Assembly: GCA_014384345.1 (NCBI GenBank)
Contig: JACNGB010000049.1
Span: forward strand, 16,742-80,741
DNA from: Candidatus Thioglobus pontius
GTDB lineage: Bacteria; Pseudomonadota; Gammaproteobacteria; PS1; Pseudothioglobaceae
Reading direction: 5' to 3'
DNA: 64,000 nt
The notes under the pieces: model-generated
The model's database searches: none
Seen by the model: only the letters and a program-made list of their open reading frames with translations
Told to the model about the DNA's origin: nothing
Program-made: the position numbers and the translations under genes
In this document: piece by piece, positions 9,047 to 18,515 of the stretch
How positions within the stretch are numbered: the first letter of the stretch is position 1
Layout: each line of letters begins with the position of its first letter

Positions 9047-9061
9047 TTTTTTAACTTTGTT
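9026..9061. terminator. Perfect 15-bp inverted repeat serving as shared coding end and bidirectional terminator
   Basis: Left arm AACAAAGTTAAAAAA and right arm TTTTTTAACTTTGTT are exact complements around the six bases CTATAA. The loop holds TAA for the plus-strand gene and TAG for the minus-strand gene. Each arm encodes the same C-terminus, NKVKKL, on its own strand. The A and T tracts make it look like an intrinsic terminator working both ways. Confidence 0.8.
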
Positions 9062-9628
9062 TTGCTGCTCTTTTAAATTGCCGACATAAGTATCAGCATC
9101 ACCGTAATCAATAAAGTCCCAATACCGATCATGTGGATTTTTCACTCTTCTTGCATGTTTTATAGGGCAAAAATACTGCTCTGTCATAGAGGCTATCTCA
9201 CCTACATAACTCAACAAGCCATTTGCATAACCACAATACATGCAGCCGATTTTTTCAATAGTATTGAGATAACCAAGCTTATGCCTGTCAATCACAATAT
9301 AGTCACTTCTTTTAATTTTTTGCACTTTGTAAACTGGAAAACAAATAGCTTGATACAAAGATACAAATAAGTCCAATAAAAGTAATGGCACAATCAAAAT
9401 ATAAATAAGAGGCGCGGTAATGATAATTAACGGATTGGCATCAAATAAATAGCGCAAAGAACCTGTTTTTAGCTTCTTATGAGCTTTAAGCAAAGTTCTT
9501 TCAAAGGTAATCCGTTTTTTACTAAATTGATAATTAAATTGTTTTCGCTTGGATTCAACATTTGTTTCTAAGTTTTTCTTAATTTGGTTAAATTGATCAA
9601 TAAGATCTTGAATGGCTGAATTTGACAT
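9041..9628 (-). CDS. Conserved hypothetical protein with membrane hairpin and cysteine cluster
   Basis: 195 residues. Residues ~1-55 are a lysine-rich amphipathic helix, likely coiled coil. Residues ~64-95 form a long hydrophobic stretch (PLIIITAPLIYILIVPLLLLDLFVSLY) that could be a membrane hairpin. The C-terminal domain has IGCMYCGYANG and EQYFCPIKHARR, a Cys-x2-Cys plus a third cysteine and histidine suggesting metal binding. I recognise it only as a family of unknown function. It is convergent with the yjdF-like gene and ends in the shared palindrome. Confidence 0.65.
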   Translation of the reverse strand: MSNSAIQDLIDQFNQIKKNLETNVESKRKQFNYQFSKKRITFERTLLKAHKKLKTGSLRYLFDANPLIIITAPLIYILIVPLLLLDLFVSLYQAICFPVYKVQKIKRSDYIVIDRHKLGYLNTIEKIGCMYCGYANGLLSYVGEIASMTEQYFCPIKHARRVKNPHDRYWDFIDYGDADTYVGNLKEQQNKVKKL

Positions 9629-9750
9629 AATTAGTCACTAGTTAAAATAAACAATACCTTGATTTTAACCGACTATATCCATCCCATTGCTATCTATGTA
9701 GATGCTATTTGAGTATAATTTCCATAAAGTTACAAACCTTGGAGAAGGCA

Positions 9751-10239
9751 ATGAGTGTAGTTGTTGGTGTTATTATGGGGTCTAAATCAGATTGGCCAAC
9801 CATGAAAAATGCAGTAGAGATGTTGGAAGAATTTGGCGTAGCGCACGAGGTTGAAGTAGTTTCTGCACATCGCACCCCAGACAAAATGTTTGACTACGCT
9901 GCTAGCGCCGAAGATCGAGGCTTAAAAGTAATTATTGCGGGTGCAGGTGGTGCGGCGCATCTACCTGGTATGGTGGCCGCCAAAACCATTGTTCCCGTAC
10001 TCGGTGTGCCAGTACAATCGCGCGCGCTGAGCGGTCAAGATTCACTATTGTCAATCGCACAAATGCCAGGTGGTATTCCTGTTGGAACGCTTGCTATTGG
10101 TGAAGCAGGTGCTAAAAATGCCGGTATTTTAGCTGCACAAATTATTGCCAATCATGATGATAATGTCAAAGCAAAAGTTGCCGCTTTTAGAGCGAAACAA
10201 ACTCAAGACGTTTTAGATAATCCAAACCCTGCAGGCTAA
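9751..10239 (+). CDS. purE: N5-carboxyaminoimidazole ribonucleotide mutase
   Basis: PurE moves the carboxyl group of N5-CAIR to give CAIR in purine synthesis. The 162-residue protein has [11 protein letters not shown] at the start, [28 protein letters not shown] and the family's [12 protein letters not shown]. The track ORF starts at 9709, but the ATG at 9751 is preceded by GGAGAAGG at good spacing and gives the usual N-terminus. purK follows after 3 nt, forming the standard purEK operon. Confidence 0.97.
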   Translation: MSVVVGVIMGSKSDWPTMKNAVEMLEEFGVAHEVEVVSAHRTPDKMFDYAASAEDRGLKVIIAGAGGAAHLPGMVAAKTIVPVLGVPVQSRALSGQDSLLSIAQMPGGIPVGTLAIGEAGAKNAGILAAQIIANHDDNVKAKVAAFRAKQTQDVLDNPNPAG

Positions 10240-10242
10240 ACG

Positions 10243-11334
10243 ATGAAAATTGGTGTACTTGGCGCAGGCCAACTTGGCAGAATGATGGCAATTTCAGGCT
10301 ATCCTTTAAATCATCAATTTGGCTTCTCTGGCAACTCAAACAATGAGCCTTCTGCATTGCTTGGACACATGTTTGCACTGGAAGATAATGCAGACAATGT
10401 TGAATCACTAGTTGCCTTTGCTGATGTTATTACTTATGAAAGTGAAAATACTGATGTTGAGGTAGTCAGAGAAATTAATAAAGACGTTCAAGTTTATCCA
10501 GGTGAAAAATCACTATTTATTACGCAACACCGTGGTCGTGAAAAAGCTTTATTTGACCAACTAAGCATTCCTTGTGCGCCATATCAAATGGTTAACTCTG
10601 AACAAGATTTGATCGATGCGGTAGATAACATTGGCTTACCGGCTATTTTAAAAACAGCAACTGAAGGCTACGATGGCAAAGGTCAATTTCTAATTCGTGA
10701 AACGAGTCAAATTGCTGATGCTTGGAAAAGCATGAATGGTGTTGAGTCCATTCTTGAAGGTTTTGTTAATTTTAAACGTGAGCTTTCTTTGATTGCAGTG
10801 CGCGGTATTGACAATGATCATAAATACTACCCTTTGGTTGAAAATACACATCACGATGGAATTTTACGACTTACCATTGCCCCTGCACAAGCCATTAATT
10901 CTGAAGTGCAAAAAACAGCCGAACATTACATGCAAACCTTGTTAGATGAAATGGATCATGTTGGTGTGCTGACTATTGAGTTATTTGAAACTGAAGATGG
11001 TTTAGTTGTAAACGAGATGGCGCCTCGCGTTCATAATTCGGGCCACTGGAGTATTGAAGGTGCTAACACATCACAATTTGAAAACCATGTGCGCGCCATT
11101 AGCGGCATGCCGTTGGGCGATACATCACCCACTCATCCATTTAGCGCCATGATTAATATTATTGGTGAAATTGGACCAACTGATTTAGCACTTAAAATGT
11201 CAAATGCGCACTTGCATTTATACGACAAGGCCGAGCGTGCCGATAGAAAACTAGGGCATATTAACATCACTGCTAATACTCAATCTGAACTAAACGCCAG
11301 CATTGCCACCTTAACCGACTTTTTACCCAACTAA
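10243..11334 (+). CDS. purK: N5-carboxyaminoimidazole ribonucleotide synthase
   Basis: PurK is the ATP-grasp enzyme that makes N5-CAIR from AIR, bicarbonate and ATP, feeding PurE. Motifs are the N-terminal IGVLGAGQLGRMMA, LKTATEGYDGKGQF (ATP-grasp loop), VEFF-type metal site ELFETEDGLVVNEMAPRVHNSGH and the C-terminal KLGHINI. The 363 residues are typical. It lies 3 nt after purE and 5 nt before a small DUF3846-like gene. Confidence 0.97.
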   Translation: MKIGVLGAGQLGRMMAISGYPLNHQFGFSGNSNNEPSALLGHMFALEDNADNVESLVAFADVITYESENTDVEVVREINKDVQVYPGEKSLFITQHRGREKALFDQLSIPCAPYQMVNSEQDLIDAVDNIGLPAILKTATEGYDGKGQFLIRETSQIADAWKSMNGVESILEGFVNFKRELSLIAVRGIDNDHKYYPLVENTHHDGILRLTIAPAQAINSEVQKTAEHYMQTLLDEMDHVGVLTIELFETEDGLVVNEMAPRVHNSGHWSIEGANTSQFENHVRAISGMPLGDTSPTHPFSAMINIIGEIGPTDLALKMSNAHLHLYDKAERADRKLGHINITANTQSELNASIATLTDFLPN

Positions 11335-11339
11335 AAACT

Positions 11340-11651
11340 ATGTCTGACGAATACAACTGGCCTGCATCCATTCTTTATCATCCAATGGGTGACCCAATTA
11401 ACATCAAGCCGATTGATGACAATCCTTCTTTTGGTGAAGATGAATTAGCAACCTTTATTGGCGGACCTATTGATCAAATTAAGCTTGATAATGGTATGCT
11501 GATAGTCAACGAACAAGGCAAAGAGATGGGGTTGGCACTCAATGATATGGCCAGTAAAAATGGTTATTCGCTATATGGTAATGTTATGTTTGTGCCGAAG
11601 ATCATTCAACCGGCACCTGAACCGATTAAGTTCGATATCAAAAATCTATAA
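11340..11651 (+). CDS. DUF3846-like small protein
   Basis: 103 residues, all soluble, in the purEK operon (5 nt after purK). Residues ~38-88 (FIGGPIDQIKLDNGMLIVNE through LYGNVMFVP) resemble the DUF3846 pattern: a GG-x-I-x-x-I strand, a VNE turn and a terminal G-x-V-x-V-P strand. DUF3846 is common in phages and plasmids, so a chromosomal copy tied to purine genes is unusual. The assignment is from pattern memory, and no function is known. It ends 6 nt into the convergent LysE gene. Confidence 0.6.
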   Translation: MSDEYNWPASILYHPMGDPINIKPIDDNPSFGEDELATFIGGPIDQIKLDNGMLIVNEQGKEMGLALNDMASKNGYSLYGNVMFVPKIIQPAPEPIKFDIKNL

Positions 11652-12239
11652 CACTATTGCACTAGGCAACACAGAGATAACCAACAGGATGGCCATGGTT
11701 CGATTGAACCACTGATAGTGGGCATCTGTTTTAATCAATTTCTTCATTTGAGATCCTAGAAACAACCAAGATCCATTACATGGAAAAATAGCAACCATAA
11801 AACTTAAAGCTAATACCCACGTAGTTGACTGTATGTTAACGCTTGAGGTAAATGCACCAATTCCACTAAAAATCATCACCCAAGCTTTTGGATTGACCCA
11901 TTGAAATAATACAGCTTGAATAAAACTTAACGGTTTGATTTGGCTATTGATTGATTGCTGCTTTTTGGTCATAAATAATTTATAAGCCAAATACAGCAAA
12001 TAACCAACACCCAGTATTTTAATCATATTATGCACCAACGGAAATTTGACCACGATTGAATCTAGGCCAAAACCAACTGCCAATAACATCATTGGAAAGC
12101 CGATAGCGATGCCGAATAAGTGCGGTATAGATCGCTTGATGCCGAAATTTAATCCGGAAGCAAGAATCATAATATTGTTGGGACCTGGAGTAATAGTCAT
12201 CACCACAGCAAATAGAAAAATGGATAATAAATTATCCAT
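11646..12239 (-). CDS. LysE/RhtB family amino-acid exporter
   Basis: 197 residues with about six hydrophobic segments and the family N-terminal signature TPGPNNIMILASGLNFG, followed by PHLFGIAIGFP and, mid-protein, FQWVNPKAWVMIFS. Known relatives export homoserine, threonine, lysine or other small metabolites across the inner membrane; the substrate here cannot be told. Its start overlaps the end of the upstream HExxH gene by 8 nt, so the two are likely translated together. Confidence 0.88.
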   Translation of the reverse strand: MDNLLSIFLFAVVMTITPGPNNIMILASGLNFGIKRSIPHLFGIAIGFPMMLLAVGFGLDSIVVKFPLVHNMIKILGVGYLLYLAYKLFMTKKQQSINSQIKPLSFIQAVLFQWVNPKAWVMIFSGIGAFTSSVNIQSTTWVLALSFMVAIFPCNGSWLFLGSQMKKLIKTDAHYQWFNRTMAILLVISVLPSAIVL

Positions 12240-12570
12240 TGCTAAACTTAACCTTAAAGCTTTCTGCCAAACTAACTTCTAATTGGTAAGCTTCCTTTTC
12301 ACTGATAGGCTTGTCACGCAAATGCTGAATAACATGAATCATCTCATGACAAAACGCGGTGATAAACTTATCTATTGATAGGTTTTTATCAATATCGATA
12401 TAGAATTTTCCTTCGCCTTCATGATCTGTCCAAGCTTGAGCGTTTTTCACGACTTTGATTTTTAGATCAACATCAATTTGTTTCTTGATGTTTAATGCCT
12501 GGGAACAGAAAACATAAAGATCTTTTGCCAATCTTTGTTGAACACTCGACCCACCTTCAACATAGATCAT
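12232..12570 (-). CDS. Small HExxH protein, putative zinc metallopeptidase-like
   Basis: 112 residues with a clear HEMIHVIQH at about residue 73, the zincin HExxH motif, preceded by a helix (IDKFITAFC) and by a strand FYIDIDKN. A third zinc ligand may be a glutamate further on (EAYQLEV, about residue 95), the spacing of which fits gluzincin-like folds. No signal peptide is present, so it would act in the cytoplasm. The size is very small for a protease. Family unknown to me; zinc binding is inference. Confidence 0.6.
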   Translation of the reverse strand: MIYVEGGSSVQQRLAKDLYVFCSQALNIKKQIDVDLKIKVVKNAQAWTDHEGEGKFYIDIDKNLSIDKFITAFCHEMIHVIQHLRDKPISEKEAYQLEVSLAESFKVKFSNG

Positions 12571-12573
12571 GAA

Positions 12574-12948
12574 CTAGCCAAATTCTTTCTCTAAATAAGC
12601 TTTAATGTCAGCTGACTCAAACATCCAGGTTACTTTGCCGTTCTCAGTAATTTTCAAACAAGGCACTTGGACTTTGCCTGTTTCTTTCATCATTTCTTCA
12701 CGATACATGCCACCACGGGTTTGTGCGTTACGCGTTACAATATTAATGTTTAAACGTCTAATAACGCGTCTAGTGATAATACAAAATGGGCAAGCGAAAA
12801 ACTGATAAAGCTCAATATCCTGTGCTTTTTTGTCAGCAACCGCTTGAGCTTCAGCGTCTCTTTTTACTTTTTTGACTGGAATTAATCGACTGATTAACGC
12901 AATCAATGCGCCCAGACCATTTCTAAATGCTTTTAATAAAATTTTCAT
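12574..12948 (-). CDS. Glutaredoxin-like protein with N-terminal hydrophobic segment
   Basis: 124 residues. Residues ~48-124 are a glutaredoxin fold with active site FFACPFCIITRR, the cis-proline segment KVQVPCLKI and a C-terminal helix (ESADIKAYLEKEFG). Residues 1-25 are a hydrophobic or amphipathic helix followed by a basic linker, so it may sit on the inner face of the membrane. The dithiol CPFC should let it reduce disulfides. It lies 5 nt after folD and 3 nt before the HExxH gene on the same strand. Confidence 0.85.
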   Translation of the reverse strand: MKILLKAFRNGLGALIALISRLIPVKKVKRDAEAQAVADKKAQDIELYQFFACPFCIITRRVIRRLNINIVTRNAQTRGGMYREEMMKETGKVQVPCLKITENGKVTWMFESADIKAYLEKEFG

Positions 12949-12953
12949 GTTGT

Positions 12954-13787
12954 TTATTTCCTGTTTTCAAATGCCGTCAATGTATTTTCAAGTAATGTGG
13001 CGATCGTCATTGGTCCGACACCACCTGGCACTGGCGTGATCCAAGCTGCATTAACACTCGCCGCGTCAAAATCTACATCGCCAACTAATTTTCCACTATC
13101 AAGGCGATTAATACCCACATCAATAACAACAGCACCCGGCTTAATCCAGTCACCTTGAATCATCTGCGCAATACCAACAGCAGCAACCACAACATCAGCT
13201 TGACGAAGTTTTCCTGATAAATCTGTGGTTCTACTATTGCAAATAGTCACGGTTGCACGTGCATTTAACAACTCCATAGCCATTGGGCGACCCACAATAT
13301 TAGACGCACCAACGACCACACAATTTTTACCCACTAGATCAATACCCGTTGTGGCCAACATAGTCATGACACCCTTAGGCGTGCACGGGCGCAAATAAGC
13401 CTTATTTTGCATCAATTTGCCGATATTTTCACTATGAAAACCATCTACATCTTTTTCGGGAGAAATAGTCTCAATCACTAAATTTGCATCTAAATGTGCC
13501 GGCAAAGGCAGCTGCACTAAAATGCCATCAATTTTATCGTCGTTATTAAGACGTTCAATTTCATCCAATAATTGCTGTTGGGTGATATCGGCTGGTTTGT
13601 TAATTTTTTCTGAATAAAAACCCACTTCCTTGCAAGCATTATCTTTGTTACGAACATACACAGCAGAGGCAGGATCGTCGCCCACTAAAATGACTGCTAA
13701 ACCAGGTGCCCGGTCTAATTTTCCAACTTTTTTAGCAATATCATTACGCAAATCTTGGGCAATTTTCTTACCATCAATAATCTTCAT
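12954..13787 (-). CDS. folD: Bifunctional methylenetetrahydrofolate dehydrogenase / cyclohydrolase
   Basis: FolD interconverts methylene-, methenyl- and 10-formyl-tetrahydrofolate. The 277 residues include the catalytic [14 protein letters not shown] (lysine about residue 54), [10 protein letters not shown], the Rossmann motif [13 protein letters not shown] and the end signature [19 protein letters not shown]. It is a little shorter than E. coli FolD. It sits in a minus-strand run between kdsB (5 nt upstream) and the glutaredoxin gene. Confidence 0.97.
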   Translation of the reverse strand: MKIIDGKKIAQDLRNDIAKKVGKLDRAPGLAVILVGDDPASAVYVRNKDNACKEVGFYSEKINKPADITQQQLLDEIERLNNDDKIDGILVQLPLPAHLDANLVIETISPEKDVDGFHSENIGKLMQNKAYLRPCTPKGVMTMLATTGIDLVGKNCVVVGASNIVGRPMAMELLNARATVTICNSRTTDLSGKLRQADVVVAAVGIAQMIQGDWIKPGAVVIDVGINRLDSGKLVGDVDFDAASVNAAWITPVPGGVGPMTIATLLENTLTAFENRK

Positions 13788-13792
13788 TTTTT

Positions 13793-14542
13793 TTAACCTT
13801 TGTTATTGGGTGCTAATGCAGCCAGCACCTTGTCTAAATCATCTTGGGTGTCCACGCCAAAACCTGTATCACCACACGCATTTTCCACATGAACATCAAA
13901 TCCTTCATTGAGTACGGTGAGCTGCTCAAGTTTTTCAACTTGCTCCAAACGTGAACTGTCCATCTTTAAATATTGTTTGATAAAAGCGCTGCGATAGGCG
14001 TAAATACCAATATGCTTGTGACATAGAGATAAATCAAAATCTTGCATTTCTCTAAAATAAGGGATGGGTGCGCGAGAAAAATATAACGCCCTACCAAATT
14101 TATCAAATACCACCTTAACGCAATTTGGATCTAGGTATTGCACCTTATCAGCAACAGGCTCGCACAAGGTGGCCATCTGCATTTGGCTTTTGTGTAAATT
14201 ATCAGCCACTTGATTAATCACTGCCGGATCCAACATAGGCTCATCACCCTGAACATTAACAACAATCTCATCATCGTCAATATTAAGCGTTGTTAGCACC
14301 TCAGCAATTCTCGAAGTGCCCGAGGTATGTTCATTGTTTGTCATACAAACAGTGGCGCCAAATGCCTCACAAGCCTGCGCAACGCGCTGATCATCAGTGG
14401 CGACAATAACCTGCGATGCACCACTTTTTATGGCATTTTCATAAGTCAGTTGAATTAAAGGCTTGCCATGAATATCTTTTAGTAGTTTTGCAGGCAGTCT
14501 GCTGGAAGCATAACGAGCTGGAATGATGACGCTAAAGCTCAT
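13793..14542 (-). CDS. kdsB: 3-deoxy-manno-octulosonate cytidylyltransferase
   Basis: KdsB activates KDO as CMP-KDO for LPS core assembly. The protein begins [21 protein letters not shown], the nucleotidyltransferase signature, and has VNVQGDEPM with the metal-binding aspartate, [19 protein letters not shown] and [11 protein letters not shown]. The track starts one codon early at a TTG; the ATG at 14542 gives 249 residues and lies 3 nt after the trm112 stop. The run lpxK-trm112-kdsB is a classic LPS arrangement. Confidence 0.97.
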   Translation of the reverse strand: MSFSVIIPARYASSRLPAKLLKDIHGKPLIQLTYENAIKSGASQVIVATDDQRVAQACEAFGATVCMTNNEHTSGTSRIAEVLTTLNIDDDEIVVNVQGDEPMLDPAVINQVADNLHKSQMQMATLCEPVADKVQYLDPNCVKVVFDKFGRALYFSRAPIPYFREMQDFDLSLCHKHIGIYAYRSAFIKQYLKMDSSRLEQVEKLEQLTVLNEGFDVHVENACGDTGFGVDTQDDLDKVLAALAPNNKG

Positions 14543-14545
14543 CAA

Positions 14546-14707
14546 TCAATCTAGCTTTCTAGCTTCTTCTTCTAACAGCACTGGAATGCCGTCTTCAATT
14601 GGATAAGCCAAACCACTAGTTTTACAAATAAGCTCATCACCCACTTGTTCTAGGGGTGCTTTAGATTTTGGGCATACTAATAATTTTAATAATTCTTGAT
14701 CGATCAT
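14546..14707 (-). CDS. Trm112 family protein (YcaR-like)
   Basis: This 53-residue gene is below the ORF track's size limit. It reads [19 protein letters not shown], then [26 protein letters not shown], the Trm112/UPF0434 pattern. Two cysteines remain (VCPKSK and ICKTS), whereas zinc-binding members carry four, so metal binding may be lost. It overlaps lpxK by 4 nt and is 3 nt from kdsB, the same order (lpxK-ycaR-kdsB) as in E. coli, which strongly supports it. Confidence 0.93.
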   Translation of the reverse strand: MIDQELLKLLVCPKSKAPLEQVGDELICKTSGLAYPIEDGIPVLLEEEARKLD

Positions 14708-15651
14708 AATTTTGCGTCTAGCTTAGTCAGAAAATCTTCGCTCAAATTGACTTCAACATGTAAATACCACATACGGTCATTAGCGAACTCACTACATTTT
14801 ACACAATCCTTTGCCGTCATAATAATCGGATGCTCGTCATCAAATGCCAAATCCTTATCCACATAAGGGTGATGATCTTTAAATTCATGGCGATACAAAA
14901 TAGCGCAAAGATGTTTAATAACATCAAAAAACCTTTGTGGATGGCCAATACCGGCCACACCATGACACACCTTTTTAATGAAAAAATCTAGCGGCTGTTG
15001 CTCACCTGTTAATACATTGACAAAAAATTTAGGCTCTAATCTTGCGGTAATTTCACCTGCTTGTATTGCGCCATTATTGATCACAAAATCCACCTCATTA
15101 AGTCGTGATTGTGACTCCCTGAGTGGTCCAGCCGGCAAGAAAAATCCATTGCCAAATCGACGTCTACCATCAACCACTGCTATCTCAACATCCCTACCCA
15201 TGGCGTAATGCTGTAAGCCATCATCACTAACAACAACGTCTGGCTGATGCTGCTCAATAAGATCATAAACCGCCTTGGAGCGATCCTTATTAACCATTAC
15301 AGGCGCGCCTGTTTGCGTGACAATCAACAAGGGTTCGTCACCTGATAAGATGGCGTTCGTATCAACATCCACCAGCAAACTACCAGACACATGTGAACCG
15401 CCATAACCTCTAGATACCACACCTACTCGCTTTCCTTGTTGTTGAAAATGCTTGACCAGTTTAATAACAATTGGTGTCTTGCCACTACCGCCAACGGTAA
15501 TATTACCCACTACCACGACGGGAACCTTAAATTGATTAGTCGTAAAAACCCCAATTCGATAGAGCATTCTACGCAAGCTACTTAATGCATAAAAAACACC
15601 GGAGATCGGCAACAGTAAATAATTAACAACCCCCCGAGTATTTAAATCCAT
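14704..15651 (-). CDS. lpxK: Tetraacyldisaccharide 4'-kinase
   Basis: LpxK phosphorylates the lipid A disaccharide at the inner membrane to give lipid IVA. The 315 residues contain an N-terminal hydrophobic anchor ([18 protein letters not shown]), the P-loop [36 protein letters not shown] and HHPYVDKDL. The N-terminal ABC transporter msbA that often precedes it is absent; a PsiE-like gene is upstream instead. Confidence 0.96.
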   Translation of the reverse strand: MDLNTRGVVNYLLLPISGVFYALSSLRRMLYRIGVFTTNQFKVPVVVVGNITVGGSGKTPIVIKLVKHFQQQGKRVGVVSRGYGGSHVSGSLLVDVDTNAILSGDEPLLIVTQTGAPVMVNKDRSKAVYDLIEQHQPDVVVSDDGLQHYAMGRDVEIAVVDGRRRFGNGFFLPAGPLRESQSRLNEVDFVINNGAIQAGEITARLEPKFFVNVLTGEQQPLDFFIKKVCHGVAGIGHPQRFFDVIKHLCAILYRHEFKDHHPYVDKDLAFDDEHPIIMTAKDCVKCSEFANDRMWYLHVEVNLSEDFLTKLDAKL

Positions 15652-15657
15652 TTAGAT

Positions 15658-16089
15658 TTATTTAAAACACTCATTTGAATTTTCAAATTTCTTCTCGGTA
15701 AATCTTAAAAATCCTGCGGCAATGGTTAATATCAAAATTGCAACAACCATAATTAACACATTGAACTTATCTGCAGAAACTAATTCTTTCATGTCAATGA
15801 CTAGGAATCTAGTGATGGCTGTGATGGCAATAAAGATTAAGAAAATAACTGGCAGTCGATGAGTTTTAAAATAAATACCCGTCATCGCGCCTAATTCTAA
15901 ATAGATGAATAATAGCAAGATATCTTTAAGTGATGCAAAGCCAGACTCATGTTGCATGATGATTAGGTATTCACCAATGGCTGACCAAACAATCGTACCC
16001 CCAATAACAAACAAACCGACAACATGAAAAACCTCAATTAAAAAATCTCCCAACTGATCAATCCGATCTTTTGCTGTTAACTTCTCCAT
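15658..16089 (-). CDS. PsiE family inner membrane protein
   Basis: 143 residues with four hydrophobic segments (about 20-40, 54-72, 80-97, 107-127) and the conserved FIYLELGAMTGIYFKTHRLPV centre typical of the phosphate-starvation-inducible PsiE family. The biochemical role of this family is not established. It lies 6 nt upstream of lpxK on the same strand and is divergent from lolC. No Pho box is evident in the 60-nt gap. Confidence 0.82.
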   Translation of the reverse strand: MEKLTAKDRIDQLGDFLIEVFHVVGLFVIGGTIVWSAIGEYLIIMQHESGFASLKDILLLFIYLELGAMTGIYFKTHRLPVIFLIFIAITAITRFLVIDMKELVSADKFNVLIMVVAILILTIAAGFLRFTEKKFENSNECFK

Positions 16090-16149
16090 TCCCTTCCCCT
16101 CATTATTTAGTTATTTACAAAGTGCTAATTATGACAAAATATCAGCACC

Positions 16150-17385
16150 ATGAGTATCGAATTTGACATTTCTAACCAGTATTTGCGATCAAATCGCAAA
16201 AAAGGCTTTGTATCCTTTATTTCTGGCGTGTCAATGATAGGGTTGATTTTAGGTGTGATGACACTAGTGACGGTTTTATCGGTCATGAATGGCTTTCATC
16301 AGGAGCTTCGAGATCGAGTATTAAGCGCCATATCGCATTCATACATTAGTGATTATGATGGCGCTCTATCCAACTGGAAAGCTGCACAAACAACCATCAA
16401 TCAAACACCTCATGTTATTAACTCTGCCCCTTATATTGAAAAATACGCCCTACTCAACACCGCCAGTGGTGCTCAAGGAATTAGCATTCGAGGTGTTATC
16501 CCTGAGCTAGAAACACAAACCTCGGTACTATTAGACAATATGAAGCTGGGTGATAGTAACCTCACCAAATCTGACATATTGCTCGGATCTGGATTAGCAA
16601 CACAATTAGGTGTTACGCTTGGCGACAAGGTAACATTGCTCACCCCACAACTTTCCTCAAGCATTATTGGCGTTCAGCCGCGCTTTAAGCGCTTTAATGT
16701 CTCGGGCATATTTGATGCTGGCGTCAATGAGTACGATAACAATTTGGCGTTTATTCAGCTTCATCAAGCACAAGTGCTTTACTCAATGAAAGATAAGGTG
16801 AGTGGCATTCGACTCAAAGTGGATGACCTATTCAATGCCAAGTCTATTACCCAAACAGCGGTTAAACATTTAGGCGATCATCAATACTACGGCATTGATT
16901 GGACACAGCAAAAAGCTAATTTTATTAAAGCGCTAAATCTTGAAAAACAAATGATTGGTATTGTTCTGTCACTCATTATTGCTGTTGCTGCCTTTAACAT
17001 TGTTTCAATGATGGTGATGGTGGTAACCGACAAAACCGCAGATATTGCTATTTTACGTACCCTAGGTATGACCCCAAAACGCATTGTTAAAGTGTTTTTC
17101 TACCAAGGGCTCACCATTGGTATTATCGGTATTGTGATTGGCTTGATATTAGGTGTATTGCTGGCTTTAAACATTGAAGCTATTGTGAGTGGTATTGAGG
17201 CGTTACTAGGGTTTGAATTCTTTCCAAAAGATGTATTCTATATCAACCGATTCCCTTCTGACATACAGCTCAACGATATTATCATGATTGCCTTAGGTGC
17301 TTTTATATTGGTAATACTCGCCTCTATTTATCCTGCCAAACGTGCTGGCAAAGTGGCGATTGCCAAGGTGTTAAATCATGAGTAG
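16150..17385 (+). CDS. lolC: Lipoprotein-releasing ABC transporter, permease subunit LolC/LolE
   Basis: 411 residues. An N-terminal membrane segment (FISGVSMIGLILGVMTLVTVLSVMNGF) is followed by a large periplasmic domain and three C-terminal membrane segments, the FtsX/MacB permease layout. With LolD it extracts outer-membrane lipoproteins from the inner membrane and hands them to LolA. Only one permease gene is present, so the transporter may be a homodimer (often called LolF), as in many gammaproteobacteria that lack separate LolC and LolE. It overlaps lolD by 8 nt. Confidence 0.92.
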   Translation: MSIEFDISNQYLRSNRKKGFVSFISGVSMIGLILGVMTLVTVLSVMNGFHQELRDRVLSAISHSYISDYDGALSNWKAAQTTINQTPHVINSAPYIEKYALLNTASGAQGISIRGVIPELETQTSVLLDNMKLGDSNLTKSDILLGSGLATQLGVTLGDKVTLLTPQLSSSIIGVQPRFKRFNVSGIFDAGVNEYDNNLAFIQLHQAQVLYSMKDKVSGIRLKVDDLFNAKSITQTAVKHLGDHQYYGIDWTQQKANFIKALNLEKQMIGIVLSLIIAVAAFNIVSMMVMVVTDKTADIAILRTLGMTPKRIVKVFFYQGLTIGIIGIVIGLILGVLLALNIEAIVSGIEALLGFEFFPKDVFYINRFPSDIQLNDIIMIALGAFILVILASIYPAKRAGKVAIAKVLNHE

Positions 17386-18049
17386 TATTATCCACTGCAG
17401 AGGTCTCAACTATCGCTATGAGGATGGATCTCAACAAAATCAAATTATCAATAATCTTAATCTTGAAGTGCAAGCACAAGAATCAATTGCGATTTTAGGC
17501 CAGTCAGGCTGTGGCAAATCCACTTTGCTAAATTTATTGGGTGGCATTGATCGGCCTAGTAGTGGTCAAGTAATTATTAACAACACAGACCTATCAACCC
17601 TAAATGAGACTCAAATTACACAGCTTAGAGCTGACAACTTAGGCTTTGTTTATCAATTTCACCATTTACTTAAAGATTTCAGCGCGATCAACAATGTCAT
17701 GATGCCACTGCTCATTCAAGGCATTGATAAAAAATCCGCCCAACAAGCAGCAACAAAAATGCTAACCAGTATCGGTCTTGAGCATCGTTACAACCACCTT
17801 CCTAGTGAATTATCAGGCGGTGAAAGACAACGCGTTGCTATTGCTAGAGCGCTGATTACACAGCCAAAATGCTTGTTGGCGGATGAGCCAACTGGCAATC
17901 TTGATCGTCAAAATGCTGATGAGGTATTGAATTTAATGATTAAACTTAATCAAACGCACAATAGCGCCTTGGTTATTGTTACTCACGATGAGCGAATTGC
18001 AGAAAAAATGCAACGAGTATTGGTATTGGAAAATGGTCAGTTTAGCTAA
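17378..18049 (+). CDS. lolD: Lipoprotein-releasing ABC transporter, ATPase subunit
   Basis: 223-residue ABC ATPase with Walker [10 protein letters not shown] (about residue 42), Q-loop [10 protein letters not shown], signature [10 protein letters not shown], Walker [13 protein letters not shown] and switch histidine VTHDERIA. The FQFHHLL-type Q-loop and the neighbouring permease point to LolD. Its last 8 nt overlap the convergent panD gene tail to tail. Confidence 0.95.
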   Translation: MSSIIHCRGLNYRYEDGSQQNQIINNLNLEVQAQESIAILGQSGCGKSTLLNLLGGIDRPSSGQVIINNTDLSTLNETQITQLRADNLGFVYQFHHLLKDFSAINNVMMPLLIQGIDKKSAQQAATKMLTSIGLEHRYNHLPSELSGGERQRVAIARALITQPKCLLADEPTGNLDRQNADEVLNLMIKLNQTHNSALVIVTHDERIAEKMQRVLVLENGQFS

Positions 18050-18410
18050 TGGACGAACTCTTTCTCGTCAGCACGTTGTTTTCATCAACGTAACATAAAG
18101 TTGGCGCAAAATTTTTAACTTCTTCTTCATCATAGCTTGCATAGGAAGCAATAATCAACAAGTCGCCAACCGCTGCTTTATGAGCAGCTGCACCGTTAAC
18201 TGAAATAACCCCGGTATTTTCTTTGCCACGAATGGCGTACGTGGTAAAACGATTACCATTTGCAATGTTATAGATTTGAATTTGCTCAAAAGTACCAATG
18301 CCGGCTGCATCTAATAACGCACCATCAATTTCACACGAACCTTCATAATCCACCTCAGAGGCAGTAGCAGTTACTCGATGAAGCTTGGCCTTTAAAAATG
18401 TTCTTTGCAT
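18042..18410 (-). CDS. panD: Aspartate 1-decarboxylase precursor
   Basis: PanD makes beta-alanine from aspartate for pantothenate and CoA. The 122-residue proenzyme has the self-cleavage site YEGS at residues 22-25; serine 25 becomes the pyruvoyl cofactor. It also carries [10 protein letters not shown] and [19 protein letters not shown]. It is a lone pan gene here, convergent with lolD by an 8-nt overlap. Confidence 0.97.
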   Translation of the reverse strand: MQRTFLKAKLHRVTATASEVDYEGSCEIDGALLDAAGIGTFEQIQIYNIANGNRFTTYAIRGKENTGVISVNGAAAHKAAVGDLLIIASYASYDEEEVKNFAPTLCYVDENNVLTRKSSSIS

Positions 18411-18515
18411 AATCGTTTATTTTAGATAATTAAAGATGTTCTTTGACAAAAATTACAAGATTGATATTTTTATTTTTTACAAGGTAAATTATTTTTACAC
18501 TGTTAAAACAAAAGA

